This document shows positions 51,350-60,303 of a stretch of 64,000 nucleotides of DNA, piece after piece. This DNA comes from Zavarzinia compransoris (lineage in GTDB: Bacteria; Pseudomonadota; Alphaproteobacteria; Zavarziniales; Zavarziniaceae): the NCBI RefSeq assembly GCF_003173055.1, contig NZ_QGLF01000004.1, forward strand, positions 62,001-126,000. Direction: 5' to 3'. The translations under genes were made by a program, and so were the position numbers. The first letter of the stretch is position 1. Each line of letters opens with the position of its first letter. The notes under the pieces were generated by a model. The model saw only the letters and a program-made list of their open reading frames with translations, was not told the origin of the DNA and searched no databases.

Positions 51350-53119
51350 TTACTTCGGCATCAGGTCGGCGCCGGCGAGGCGGCGCAGCAGGGCGGGCGA
51401 GAGGCGGCCGAGCAGGTGGCCGGCCACCGCCTCGATCCCGACCATGGCGACCGGCCGGTCGCCCTCGATCGCCTTCACGATATCGGCGGCGACGCTGTCC
51501 GCGGTCAGCGCCCGGCGGGCGTAGAGGCGCGATGCGCTTGTGCGCTTGCGCGCCTGTTCCTCGGCCGTGACGCCGACGAAGGTGGTGCGGTCGGTGATCC
51601 CGGTGTCGATCAGCCCGGGGCAGATGGCGGAAACGCCGATGCCCTTGTCCGCCAGTTCGGCGCGCAGGCAGGTGCTCATCATCAGCACCGCCGATTTGGT
51701 GGTGGCATAGGCGGACAGGCCGCGCGCCGGCATGAAGGCGGCGGCGGAGGCGACATTGACGATATGGCCGCGCATCTTGCGCGCCACCATGCGCTGGCCG
51801 AACAGGCGCGAGCCGTGGATGACACCCCAGAGGTTGACGTCCAGCACGCGCTTCCAGTCCTCTGCCGAAGTATCGAGGAAATCGCCGGCAAGGCCGATGC
51901 CGGCATTGTTGACGACGATATCGACGGCGCCCAGGGTCTCGTCCACCCATTGGGCGAAGGCGTCCATCGCCGCCGCATCGGCCACGTCGAGGCGGCGGGC
52001 GCTGGCTTCGACCCCGACCAGCCGGGCCAGGGTCGCGGTGCGTTCCGCGGCGTCGAGGTCGATATCGGTGGCGATCACGTCGGCGCCCTTGGCGGCCAGG
52101 GCCAGCGCGGTCGCCCGGCCGATGCCGCTGCCGGCGCCGGTGACCAGGGCGAGCTGCCCGGCGAAGGGACCGGCCCCCCGGCGGTGGCGGGCGGCCCGGC
52201 GCCGGCCCTGGGCCAGCGCCGCGCAATCCGCCCCGGTCTCGACATGGGTGACGAAGCGGCGCACCCGGTCGGCGATCAGGGCGGGGTCGGTCAGCGGCAG
52301 CCAGTGGCCGGTGCGCACGTCTTCCCGGGTCAGCAGGGGCACGTGATCGCTGAGGTTGTCGAAGATGGCGGGCGAGACGAAGGGATCCTGGGTCGGCACC
52401 AGCAGTTGCACCGGCTGTTCGATGGTCGGGGTCTTCGGCCCGAACATGCGCTCGCGGAAATTGGCGCGGTAAAGGTTGATGCCGTTCACGCCGTCGCGCA
52501 GCTGGCCGGGGTGGGCCTCGGTCTCGATGCCGTCGGTCAGCTTCAGGATGCGCGGCCACAGGCGGGCGATGCCGGCCCGCCACAGGGTGGGCGCCAGCAC
52601 CGGCAGGTGGAAGGCGAGGATGTACCAGGACTTCAGCAATTGCCCGAGCAGGGGGGGCAGGGCGGCCAGCTTCTCGTCCTTCACCCTTTGCCGGATGGCG
52701 CTGAAGGCAAGGTCCAGGGACGGGCCGGAAATCGAGGTATAGGAGGCGATGCGCACCCGCGTGCGCGGATCGACCAGGGCCTGCCAGCCCTGGATGGACC
52801 CCCAGTCGTGGCCGACCAGGTGAACCTTGCCGGTCGGCGCCTCGGCATCGAGGACGGAGGCGAGATCGGCCATCAGCCGGCCCAGGTGATAGCCCCGGCC
52901 GGACGAGGGCGCGCCCGAAAGCCCGGCCCCCCGGACGTCATAGGTGATGACCCGGTGGTCGCGGGCGAGGTCGGCGACGACGCCGTCCCAGACCGTGCTG
53001 TCGTCCGGATAGCCGTGGATCAGGACGATCGTCGGCTTGCCCTCGGGCCCGGCGACATGGCCGGCCAGGGTCACCTCGCCGGAATCGACGCGGAAGGCGG
53101 ATGCGGATGAGATTGCCAT
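51350..53119 (-). CDS. Fusion of alpha/beta hydrolase and short-chain dehydrogenase
   Basis: 589 residues. Residues about 1-290 are an alpha/beta hydrolase: VLIHGYPDDSTVWDGVV, LVGHDWGSIQGWQAL (nucleophile Asp in GHDWGS, as in epoxide hydrolases) and the late histidine in RTGHWLPL. A linker leads to an SDR from about 310: LVTGAGSGIGRATALAL, NNAGIGLAGDFLD, NVASAAAFM and SAYATTKSA (Tyr-x3-Lys). Such fusions occur in actinobacteria and alphaproteobacteria; substrate unknown, perhaps a lipid or steroid. Start at MAISSASAF, 2 bases after the M24 gene. Confidence 0.88.
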   Translation of the reverse strand: MAISSASAFRVDSGEVTLAGHVAGPEGKPTIVLIHGYPDDSTVWDGVVADLARDHRVITYDVRGAGLSGAPSSGRGYHLGRLMADLASVLDAEAPTGKVHLVGHDWGSIQGWQALVDPRTRVRIASYTSISGPSLDLAFSAIRQRVKDEKLAALPPLLGQLLKSWYILAFHLPVLAPTLWRAGIARLWPRILKLTDGIETEAHPGQLRDGVNGINLYRANFRERMFGPKTPTIEQPVQLLVPTQDPFVSPAIFDNLSDHVPLLTREDVRTGHWLPLTDPALIADRVRRFVTHVETGADCAALAQGRRRAARHRRGAGPFAGQLALVTGAGSGIGRATALALAAKGADVIATDIDLDAAERTATLARLVGVEASARRLDVADAAAMDAFAQWVDETLGAVDIVVNNAGIGLAGDFLDTSAEDWKRVLDVNLWGVIHGSRLFGQRMVARKMRGHIVNVASAAAFMPARGLSAYATTKSAVLMMSTCLRAELADKGIGVSAICPGLIDTGITDRTTFVGVTAEEQARKRTSASRLYARRALTADSVAADIVKAIEGDRPVAMVGIEAVAGHLLGRLSPALLRRLAGADLMPK

Positions 53120-53121
53120 GA

Positions 53122-53979
53122 TTACGCGGCCTTCTGTTGCTGGCGGGCGGCCCAGCGCCGGACATGGGGCAGGTCGTCGTCCAGCCAATGGGCGCTACCG
53201 TCCTCGCGGATCACCAGCAATTCCTCGAATTTGGCGCCGGTGTCGCGGAAGCCGAGATGGGGTTCCACCGCCCAGAGGCCGGGCACCGGCGGATGGTCCG
53301 ATGTTTCGGCGCTGGACCACAGCGGCGACCAGCCGGCGCTTTTGCCCTCGGCCACCTGGGTGCGCAGGGCGCGGATCGCGCGCAGCCCGAACTGGGCGAC
53401 GCTGAACCGGCTGGGGCCGCCCGGCAGCAGTTCCACCCGATGGGCGAGAACGTTGAAGGGATAGGCATGATGCCGCGGCTCCACCCCCTGGCGGCGGCAC
53501 AGCGCGTCGACGGCGCGGGAAACCTGCGCCATGCTGTCGCCGGCCGAGACCCGCTCGACGATCAGGGCGCGGTGGGCCATCAGGTCGTCCAGCAATTGCT
53601 CGACCACCGGATTGAAGCCGAGGGCGCCGGCATAGCCGATGTCGGCCACCGCCTGGCCGACCACCGGGGCGCAGTCCAGGATGAAGGGCATGCCTTCCTC
53701 CAGCCGGCGGAAACCGGGCAGGAAGGCGGGGTTGAAGCCGCGCAGCGCCTTGACCGCGATCAGCCCGCGAAAGGCCGTGCGGTCGCCGAACCAGGCGAAG
53801 GGTTCGTGGAACCAGTCGCGCACGCCATGGTCCTCGGCCCAGGCTTTCATGCGGCCGGCGGCTTCGCGCTCGGTCATGCCGGGGCGCAGCTCGGCGGCGA
53901 TCGCCGCCGCACAGTCATAGGCGAGGCGCTGGGCGGCGCGGAAGGCGTCCAGCTGTTCGGATGCGGCGGGAATGGGCAT
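53122..53979 (-). CDS. M24 (aminopeptidase P-like) family metalloprotein
   Basis: 285 residues, pita-bread fold. Candidate metal ligands are retained: Asp in FILDCAPVVG, Asp in VADIGYAG, histidines in PRHHAYPFN, Glu in WAVEPHLGF and Glu in GAKFEELLVI. Likely hydrolyses a peptide or an amide-containing small molecule (creatinase-like). Unusual in a lipid-type operon. Start ATG at 53979, just after the SRPBCC gene. Confidence 0.8.
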   Translation of the reverse strand: MPIPAASEQLDAFRAAQRLAYDCAAAIAAELRPGMTEREAAGRMKAWAEDHGVRDWFHEPFAWFGDRTAFRGLIAVKALRGFNPAFLPGFRRLEEGMPFILDCAPVVGQAVADIGYAGALGFNPVVEQLLDDLMAHRALIVERVSAGDSMAQVSRAVDALCRRQGVEPRHHAYPFNVLAHRVELLPGGPSRFSVAQFGLRAIRALRTQVAEGKSAGWSPLWSSAETSDHPPVPGLWAVEPHLGFRDTGAKFEELLVIREDGSAHWLDDDLPHVRRWAARQQQKAA

Positions 53980-53993
53980 GGCGGCCTCCGCGG

Positions 53994-54458
53994 TCAGAGA
54001 TGGGCGCGTTGGAGATTGGCGACGAAACCGTCGACCAACCCGTTGAATTCGCGGGCGACGATGGGCGCCGCCAGGGGCTTTAGCAGGAAGGACAGGGGGA
54101 CATGGACCGTGCCCTTGATCGTCATCTGCAATTGGGTGCGCTCGCCGTCCAGCGGCTGCAGCAGGATGCGGCCGCCGATCGCGGCGCTGCCCACGCCCTT
54201 CACCGGTTCGAAGCTGAGGTGGCCCTTGTGCCGCTCCACCTTGAAGGCGGTGGCGAAATCGATCCGGACGCGGTGGGTGATCGGACCCAGCGGCGACAGT
54301 TTCCAGTGGTAGCGCTCGTCGCCGAGCGGTGCCAAGGTCTCCAGGCTGGGGAAATGGGCCAGGGTCGCGGGCAGGTCGTCCATCAGGCCGGAAACCCGGT
54401 CGTAAGCGGCGGCGATCACCTCCCGCTTGTCGCGGTGGATGTCCACGGAAATCGTCAT
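53994..54458 (-). CDS. SRPBCC-family lipid-binding-like protein
   Basis: 154 residues, START/Bet v 1-like fold with a hydrophobic pocket: VIAAAYDRVSGLMDDLPATL, a beta-sheet core with GGRILLQPLDGERTQLQM, and a C-terminal helix FNGLVDGFVANLQRAHL. Binds or modifies a hydrophobic ligand; exact function unknown. First gene of the four-gene operon, divergent from a TetR regulator. Start at MTISVDIHRD; the longer upstream frame reaches into the operator region. Confidence 0.72.
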   Translation of the reverse strand: MTISVDIHRDKREVIAAAYDRVSGLMDDLPATLAHFPSLETLAPLGDERYHWKLSPLGPITHRVRIDFATAFKVERHKGHLSFEPVKGVGSAAIGGRILLQPLDGERTQLQMTIKGTVHVPLSFLLKPLAAPIVAREFNGLVDGFVANLQRAHL

Positions 54459-54514
54459 GGGCTGCTCGATGCTCCTCCGCCGGCTCGACCGGGCGCCAAC
54501 CCGATCGGGCTTTA

Positions 54515-54543
54515 TTACTTGAAAGTAAGTTACTATGGAGTAA
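54515..54543. promoter_or_regulatory. Candidate TetR operator in the SRPBCC/tetR divergent region
   Basis: TTACTTgaaAGTAAG (54515-54529) is immediately followed by TTACTatggAGTAA (54530-54543): two adjacent near-perfect palindromes sharing the half-site TTACT/AGTAA. AT-rich in a GC-rich intergenic stretch. Position 31 bases before the regulator start and about 60 before the operon start fits control of both. Confidence 0.65.
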
Positions 54544-54573
54544 GGTTCTGTCAATGGTCTTTCGGGGGATCCG

Positions 54574-55215
54574 GTGAGCGCAGGGAACATCAGCCGGCCG
54601 GCCGCCGGGCGGCGCCTGCCGCGGGCGGCGCGCGAGGCGCAGATGCTGGCGGTGGCGGCGGAAATCGTCGCCGCCGAGGGTATTCACGCCACCTCGATGG
54701 ACGATGTGGCGGCGGCCTGCGGCGTGACCAAGCCGATGATCTACAGCTATTTCGGCTCGAAGCAGGGGCTGATCGCGGCGCTGGTGGAGCGCACCGGCAC
54801 GATCATGATGGCGGGCCTGATGGCCATGGCCCATGTCCCCGACCCGGCGGAACGGTTCCGCCGCACGGTCACCCTCCTGGTCGGCCAATTGTACGAGCAG
54901 AAGGCGAACTGGCAGGTGATCCTGGCCGCCATGCGCGGCGAGGGGCCGGCGACGGATCAAGCCCGGGGCTATCGCGCCGCCCTGATCCAGATCACCACGA
55001 TCACCCTGGCCGGCCTCGCCCCGCCGGGCGTGGCGGAGGTCATCGCCCGCCGGGTGGTCAGCCCCTATGCCTATGCCATCATGGGCGCCGCCGAATCCGG
55101 CTCGGAATGGTGGCTGCGCACCCCGGGGGTCACGCGGGAGGAGGCGACGGCGACCGCCCTCAAGGTGGTCGATGCCATCATCGACCTCTCGCGCCGCGAT
55201 CTCGCCGCTGTTTAG
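54574..55215 (+). CDS. TetR-family regulator of the hydrolase-SDR operon
   Basis: 213 residues starting with GTG; GGGGGAT lies just before. HTH: VAAEIVAAEGIHATSMDDVA, AACGVTKPMIYSYFGSKQGL. The C-terminal domain is of the common TetR type with a ligand pocket, ligand unknown. Divergent from the SRPBCC-led operon, with double palindromes between. Its TAG stop overlaps the stop of the convergent soxG gene. Confidence 0.85.
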   Translation: MSAGNISRPAAGRRLPRAAREAQMLAVAAEIVAAEGIHATSMDDVAAACGVTKPMIYSYFGSKQGLIAALVERTGTIMMAGLMAMAHVPDPAERFRRTVTLLVGQLYEQKANWQVILAAMRGEGPATDQARGYRAALIQITTITLAGLAPPGVAEVIARRVVSPYAYAIMGAAESGSEWWLRTPGVTREEATATALKVVDAIIDLSRRDLAAV

Positions 55216-55787
55216 ACCGCGATACCGCCGGCGGCGCCGCTTGCCGCGAGGAAATCCCAGAAGCTGCCGGCCAGGCTGCGGAACACGGCGATCTCGACGG
55301 TCGGTGCCGCGTCCACCTGCCACGGGATGACGCCCATATGGGCGCAACTCGTCACCGCCGCCCCGCCCGGGCCGAAGGCGACGGGGTGGAAATCGACCGC
55401 GATCCCCTTGGCCAGGGTCTCGAAGGTGCCGGGGCCGGACAGGCGCAGCACGCCGTAACCATCGCTCTGGTCCGTGACGGTGGCGCAGCCGGCCAGATCG
55501 TCCCCCAGGGCCTCGGCATCGATGCCGCCGTCGCGGGCGAGCAGGAAGGTCGAGGGGCCGGTGGCGATCAGGGCGGTGCCGGGCGCGAATGTCGCGCGCG
55601 GCCCCGCCGGCAGGGTGAGACCATGGCGCGCGCGCAGGCGTCGGGCCAGTTCGTCGCGCCCGCCGGGGCGCAGCGCGACGGCGGCGAGGCCGAGATCGGC
55701 GCGCTCGGCGACGGTCAGGCGCGCGGGCGCGGGGCCGATCGGGTGCAGCAGGCCGGCGAAGGCGCTGCGGGCCGCAATCTCAACCAT
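55212..55787 (-). CDS. soxG: Sarcosine oxidase gamma subunit
   Basis: 191 residues. Gamma subunit of heterotetrameric sarcosine oxidase, related to the T-protein fold. Typical SAFAGLLHPIG near the start, then LTDQSDGYGVLRLSG-type segment (here TVTDQSDGYGVLRLSGPG) and SCAHMGVIPWQVDAAPTVEI, FRSLAGSFWDFL. Overlaps soxA by 8 bases. Confidence 0.9.
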   Translation of the reverse strand: MVEIAARSAFAGLLHPIGPAPARLTVAERADLGLAAVALRPGGRDELARRLRARHGLTLPAGPRATFAPGTALIATGPSTFLLARDGGIDAEALGDDLAGCATVTDQSDGYGVLRLSGPGTFETLAKGIAVDFHPVAFGPGGAAVTSCAHMGVIPWQVDAAPTVEIAVFRSLAGSFWDFLAASGAAGGIAV

Positions 55788-58716
55788 TCAGGCGGCTCCC
55801 CTCCGGATCGTAGAAGACGGGCGAACAGACCTCGACCTCGATGTCGCCGTCGCGCAAGGGATCATGGGCGATCACGGTCTCGCCGATCCGCTGCGGTCCG
55901 CGCGCCAGCAGGCCGAGGCCGATCCAATGGCCGCGCATCGGCGAAAAGGCGACGGAGGTCATGTAACCCTCGCTGTTCTCGATCGCCGGGGCGGCCCCCT
56001 TGGCCAGGAAATGGGCGCCGCCGCGCAGGCGCTTCGCCCGATCAAGGGGGCGGAAGCCGACCAGGGCCGGGCGGTCGGGATCGGTCAGGCCGGGCCGGGC
56101 GGCCAGGACGCGGCCGATGAAATCCTTCTTCGTCGACAGCATCCGGCCGAGGCCGAGATCGGCGGCCGTGGTCTGGCCCGACAATTCATTGCCCGCCGGA
56201 TGGCCCTTCTCGATGCGCATGACGCCGAGCGCCTCGGTGCCATAGGGGGTCGCCCCGAGCGCGCAGAGCCGGCGCATCAGCCCCTCGCCATAGCGCGCGG
56301 GCACCGCGATCTCATAGGCCAGCTCGCCGGAGAAGGACAGGCGGAACAGCCGCACCGATAGGCCCGCCCAGCGAAACTGCGCCACCCCCATGTGGGGCAG
56401 GGCGGCGACGTCGAAGGTCTCGCCCAGCATCTCCTGAAGCAGGGCGCACGAGCGCGGCCCGGCGACCGAGAACATCGCCCAATGCTCGGTCGCGGAGGTG
56501 CAATGGACGTCCAGGCCGGGGCGCAGCACCTGGCGGCAATAGTCGAGATGCTGCATCACCTTGGCGGCATTGGCGGTGGTCGTCGACAGGATGAAGCGAT
56601 CGGGGCCGAGGCGGGCGCAGGTGCCGTCGTCCATCACGAAGCCGTCTTCCCGCAGCATCAGGCCATAGCGCGCCTTGCCGGGGGTGAGAGTCGAGAAAGT
56701 GTTGGCATAGACGAAATCGAGCAGGACGCCGGCATCCGGCCCCTGGATCTCGATCCGGCCGAGGGTGGAGACGTCGCAGATCCCGCAATCGGCGCGGACC
56801 GCCTTCACCTCGCGGTTGACGGTGGCCAGCCAGTCGTTCTCGCCCGGGCGGGCGTACCATTGGGCGCGCAGCCATTGCCCGACCTCGACGAAAGTGGCGC
56901 CCAGTTCGGCGGCGAAGCCGTGGGAGGGGGCAAGGCGCGTGGGCTTGAAATGCCGGCCCCGGTGGTGGCCGGCCAGGGCGCCCAGCGCCACCGGGGTGAA
57001 GGGCGGGCGGAAGCGGGTGGTGCCGGTCTCGGCCATGCCGCGCCCGGTCTGCGCCGCCATCAGGGCATGGCCGTTGACATTGGCGGTCTTGCCCTGGTCG
57101 GTCGCCATGCCCAGCGTGGTGTAACGCTTCAAGTGCTCGACCGAGCGGAAGCCCTCGCGCGCGGCCAGCGCCACGTCCCGGTCGGTCACATCGTGCTGGA
57201 AATCGACGAAACTCTTGCCCTTGCTGCCCGGTACCTGCCACAGGGCGGTGGCGGCGCTGCGGTCCTCGCCGGTCGGGGGCAGGGGCGGGGCATGGGTGCC
57301 GCCCGCCGCATCGGTGCCCAGGCGGAAACCGTCCGCCAGGCAATCCGCCAGGGCCAGGCGGCCGGCGGCGGCGCCCGCCACCGCCATGCCCGGCGGCAGG
57401 CGCTCGCCGGGCACGAAGGCGGCGAGATCGTCGCGCCAGTAAGGCTTGCCGCCCAGGTGGGTGGTCAGCGCCAGGGTCGGGTTCCAGCCGCCCGAAACGG
57501 CCAGAAGATCGCAGTCGATCCCCTGCCGCCGGCCCAAGGCATCGCGGACCGTGATCCCGGCCAGCGAGCGGCCGCCCCTGGTGGCGGTGACCGCGGCGCC
57601 GGCCAGCACCGGCGCATCGATGAGGGCGGACAGCAGGGGATCGATGCGGTCGCGCGTGTCGATCACGGCGGCGACGGCGATGCCGGCGGCGGCAAGGTCG
57701 GCGGCGGTCTTCCAGCCGTCGTCGCCGGTGGTGAAGATCGCGGCGCGGCTGCCGGGGGCGGTGCCGAAGCGGTTCAGATAGGTGCGCACCGCGGCGGCAC
57801 TCATCACCCCCGGCCGGTCGTTGCCGCCGAAGACGAGGGGGCGCTCGACGGCGCCCGCCGCCAGCACCGCGCGCCGCGCCGCGATATGCCACAGGCGCTG
57901 GCGCGGCTGGTGGGGGCCGGGCACCGGCAGGTGATCCGCCACCCGTTCCACGGCGCCATAGGTCTCGCCGTCGAAGACGCCGAAGACGGTGGTGCGCGGC
58001 AGCAGGGTGACATGGGGCAGGCCGGCCAGTTCCGCGACCGCCGCCGCCGCCCAGTCGGCGCCGGGCTTTCCGTCGATCTCCAGCCGCTCGCCGTTCAGGC
58101 GGCCGCCGAAGAGGAAATCCTCGTCGGCCAGGATGGTGCGGGCGCCGGCCCGCCCGGCCGCCAGGGCGGCGGCAAGGCCGGCCGGCCCGCCGCCGATCAC
58201 CAGCACATCGCAGAAGGCATTGCTTTTCTCGTAATGATCCGGGTCCGCCACCCCGGCACCCCGGCCGAGGCCGGCGGCACGGCGGATCGCCGGCTCGTAG
58301 AGTTTTTCCCAGAAGGCCGCCGGCCACATGAAGGTCTTGTAATAGAAGCCGGCAACGAAGAGGGGGGACAGCAGGCCGTTGACCGCACCGACATCGAAAC
58401 CCAGCGACGGCCAGCGGTTCTGGCTGGCGGCGGCGAGGCCGTCGAACAATTCGACCGTGGTCGCCTTGGTGTTCGGCTCGCGCCGGGCGCCGTCGCGCAA
58501 TTCGACCAGGGCGTTCGGTTCCTCCGACCCGGCGGTGACGATGCCGCGCGGGCGGTGATACTTGAAGGATCGCCCGACCAGGCGCACGCCGTTGGCGAGC
58601 AGGGCGGCGGCCAGCGTATCGCCGGCGTAACCGGTCAGGGCCCGGCCGTCGAAGCTGAAGCCCAAGGGGCGGCCACGGTCGATCAGGCCGCCGTGGGGCA
58701 GGCGCCGGCCGCTCAC
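55780..58716 (-). CDS. soxA: Sarcosine oxidase alpha subunit
   Basis: 978 residues. N-terminal region FSFDGRALTGYAGDTLAAAL and ANGVRLVGRSFKYHRPRGI, then a dinucleotide-binding domain with DVLVIGGGPAGLAAALAAGR. A linker with KSFVDFQHDVTDRDVALAAR precedes the C-terminal aminomethyltransferase (folate) domain, with GICDVSTLGRIEIQGPDAGV and MRIEKGHPAGNELSGQTTAA. Oxidises sarcosine to glycine and 5,10-methylene-THF with the other subunits. The GTG start at 58716 overlaps the soxD stop (GTGA), which decides it; the longer frame upstream is a shadow of soxB. Confidence 0.93.
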   Translation of the reverse strand: MSGRRLPHGGLIDRGRPLGFSFDGRALTGYAGDTLAAALLANGVRLVGRSFKYHRPRGIVTAGSEEPNALVELRDGARREPNTKATTVELFDGLAAASQNRWPSLGFDVGAVNGLLSPLFVAGFYYKTFMWPAAFWEKLYEPAIRRAAGLGRGAGVADPDHYEKSNAFCDVLVIGGGPAGLAAALAAGRAGARTILADEDFLFGGRLNGERLEIDGKPGADWAAAAVAELAGLPHVTLLPRTTVFGVFDGETYGAVERVADHLPVPGPHQPRQRLWHIAARRAVLAAGAVERPLVFGGNDRPGVMSAAAVRTYLNRFGTAPGSRAAIFTTGDDGWKTAADLAAAGIAVAAVIDTRDRIDPLLSALIDAPVLAGAAVTATRGGRSLAGITVRDALGRRQGIDCDLLAVSGGWNPTLALTTHLGGKPYWRDDLAAFVPGERLPPGMAVAGAAAGRLALADCLADGFRLGTDAAGGTHAPPLPPTGEDRSAATALWQVPGSKGKSFVDFQHDVTDRDVALAAREGFRSVEHLKRYTTLGMATDQGKTANVNGHALMAAQTGRGMAETGTTRFRPPFTPVALGALAGHHRGRHFKPTRLAPSHGFAAELGATFVEVGQWLRAQWYARPGENDWLATVNREVKAVRADCGICDVSTLGRIEIQGPDAGVLLDFVYANTFSTLTPGKARYGLMLREDGFVMDDGTCARLGPDRFILSTTTANAAKVMQHLDYCRQVLRPGLDVHCTSATEHWAMFSVAGPRSCALLQEMLGETFDVAALPHMGVAQFRWAGLSVRLFRLSFSGELAYEIAVPARYGEGLMRRLCALGATPYGTEALGVMRIEKGHPAGNELSGQTTAADLGLGRMLSTKKDFIGRVLAARPGLTDPDRPALVGFRPLDRAKRLRGGAHFLAKGAAPAIENSEGYMTSVAFSPMRGHWIGLGLLARGPQRIGETVIAHDPLRDGDIEVEVCSPVFYDPEGSRLNG

Positions 58717-58973
58717 GGCTGCCTCGCGAAGGCGGCGGCGAGGATTTCGTGACTGGTGGTGTCGCGGGTCACCACCAGCCATTGGCGGCAGCCGGCGGCG
58801 TGATACCAATGTTCCCGGTGCGGCCCTGCCGGATTGTCGCGCAGGTAGGTGGCCTCGTAGAACAGGCGCGGCGCGTCCGGGGCGGCGGCATCGGGGCGGG
58901 CGATGGCGGCATCGCCCAGATAGGCGAATTCCGCGCTGTCGCGCGGGCCGCAGAAGGGGCAGGGCAGGCGCAT
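58713..58973 (-). CDS. soxD: Sarcosine oxidase delta subunit
   Basis: 86 residues, zinc-binding small subunit. CPFCGPRDSAEFAYLGDA and YLRDNPAGPHREHWYHAAGC, then RQWLVVTRDTTSHEI; the Cys/His residues fit the family zinc site. 12 bases after soxB; its stop overlaps the soxA start. Confidence 0.93.
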   Translation of the reverse strand: MRLPCPFCGPRDSAEFAYLGDAAIARPDAAAPDAPRLFYEATYLRDNPAGPHREHWYHAAGCRQWLVVTRDTTSHEILAAAFARQP

Positions 58974-58985
58974 GGCGGACCGTCC

Positions 58986-60236
58986 TCAGTGCAGGTTGGG
59001 TTGGGCGCCCTGGCCCTTTTCGTCGAGCAGATAGCCGCGCTCGAACCGGTCGAGGCGGAGGGCGGCGGCGGTCGGGTGCGGTTCCCCCCGGGCGAGCAGA
59101 TGGGCAAAGCACAGCCCCGAGGCCGGGATCGCCTTGAAACCGCCATAGCACCAGCCGGCATTGACATAGAGGCCGGGCACCGGGCTGGCGTCGATGATGG
59201 GCGAGCCGTCCATCGACATGTCCATGATCCCGCCCCAGGCGCGCAGCAGGCGCAGCCGCCCGATCATGGGCATCAGGGCCATGCCGCCCTCGGCGACATC
59301 CTCGATCACCGGCAGGTTGCCGCGCTGGGCATAGGAATTGTAACCGTCGATATCGCCGCCGAAGACGAGGCCGCCCTTGTCGGACTGGCTGACGTAGAAA
59401 TGCCCGGCGCCGAAGGTGATGACCCCGGGGATCAGCGGCTTCAGGGCCTCCGAGACGAAGGCTTGCAGGACATGGCTTTCGATCGGCAGACGGAAGCCCG
59501 CCAGGGCCGCGACCCGCGACGAATGGCCGGCCACCGCCATGCCCACCTTGGCGGCGCGGATGGTGCCGCGGGTGGTCTCGACCCCGGCGATCCGCCCGCC
59601 GTCGTGAAGGAAGCCCGTCACCTCGCAATTCTGGATGATGTCGACGCCGCGCTTGGACGCCGCATGGGCATAGCCCCAGACGACCGCATCGTGCCGCGCC
59701 GTGCCGGCCCGGCGTTGCAGCAAGCCGCCCTTGATGGGAAAGCGGGCATTGTCGAAATCGAGGAAGGGGGCCATGGCCCGGACCTGTTCCCGGTCCAGCA
59801 GTTCGGCATCGACGCCGTGCAGCCGCATGGAATTGCCGCGCCTGGCATAGGCATCGCGCTGGCCGTCGGAATGATAGAGGTTGACGATGCCCCGCTGGCT
59901 GACCATGGCGTTGTAGTTCAACTCCTGCTCCAGCCCTTCCCACAGTTTCATCGACAGTTCGTAGAAGTGGTTGTTGCCCGGCAGCAGGTAGTTGGAGCGG
60001 ATGATGGTGGTGTTCCGCCCGGCATTGCCGGAACCGATCCAGCCCTTCTCGACCACCGCGACATTGGCGATGCCATAGCGGCTGGCCAGGTAATGGGCGG
60101 TGGCGAGGCCATGGCCGCCGCCGCCGATGATCACCACGTCATAGGCGGGTTTCGGGGCCGCGTCGCGCCAGGTCGGCTGCCAGCGGCGATGGCCGCTCAG
60201 GGCGTTCAGGGCAAGGCTGAGGATCGAATGGCGCAT
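58986..60236 (-). CDS. soxB: Sarcosine oxidase beta subunit
   Basis: 416 residues, FAD/FMN-bearing subunit. Seen: DVVIIGGGGHGLATAHYLAS, WIGSGNAGRNTTIIRSNYLL with the FAD/FMN contacts, and GYNSYAQRGNLPVIEDVAEG, WCYGGFKAIPASGLCFAHL. First gene of soxBDAG. Start at MRHSILSLALN. Lies 67 bases from the divergent regulator. Confidence 0.94.
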   Translation of the reverse strand: MRHSILSLALNALSGHRRWQPTWRDAAPKPAYDVVIIGGGGHGLATAHYLASRYGIANVAVVEKGWIGSGNAGRNTTIIRSNYLLPGNNHFYELSMKLWEGLEQELNYNAMVSQRGIVNLYHSDGQRDAYARRGNSMRLHGVDAELLDREQVRAMAPFLDFDNARFPIKGGLLQRRAGTARHDAVVWGYAHAASKRGVDIIQNCEVTGFLHDGGRIAGVETTRGTIRAAKVGMAVAGHSSRVAALAGFRLPIESHVLQAFVSEALKPLIPGVITFGAGHFYVSQSDKGGLVFGGDIDGYNSYAQRGNLPVIEDVAEGGMALMPMIGRLRLLRAWGGIMDMSMDGSPIIDASPVPGLYVNAGWCYGGFKAIPASGLCFAHLLARGEPHPTAAALRLDRFERGYLLDEKGQGAQPNLH

Positions 60237-60303
60237 GAAGGGCCCCGGCAGTGACGATCGAGCATTGACCGGCCCCGCCCCGCCCGGCATGACTGTAGGC
60301 GAC

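Noticed and set aside
56765-57124. Additional small genes inside soxA and soxB on the plus strand
   Set aside because: All overlap conserved sarcosine oxidase domains and show only GC-driven composition.
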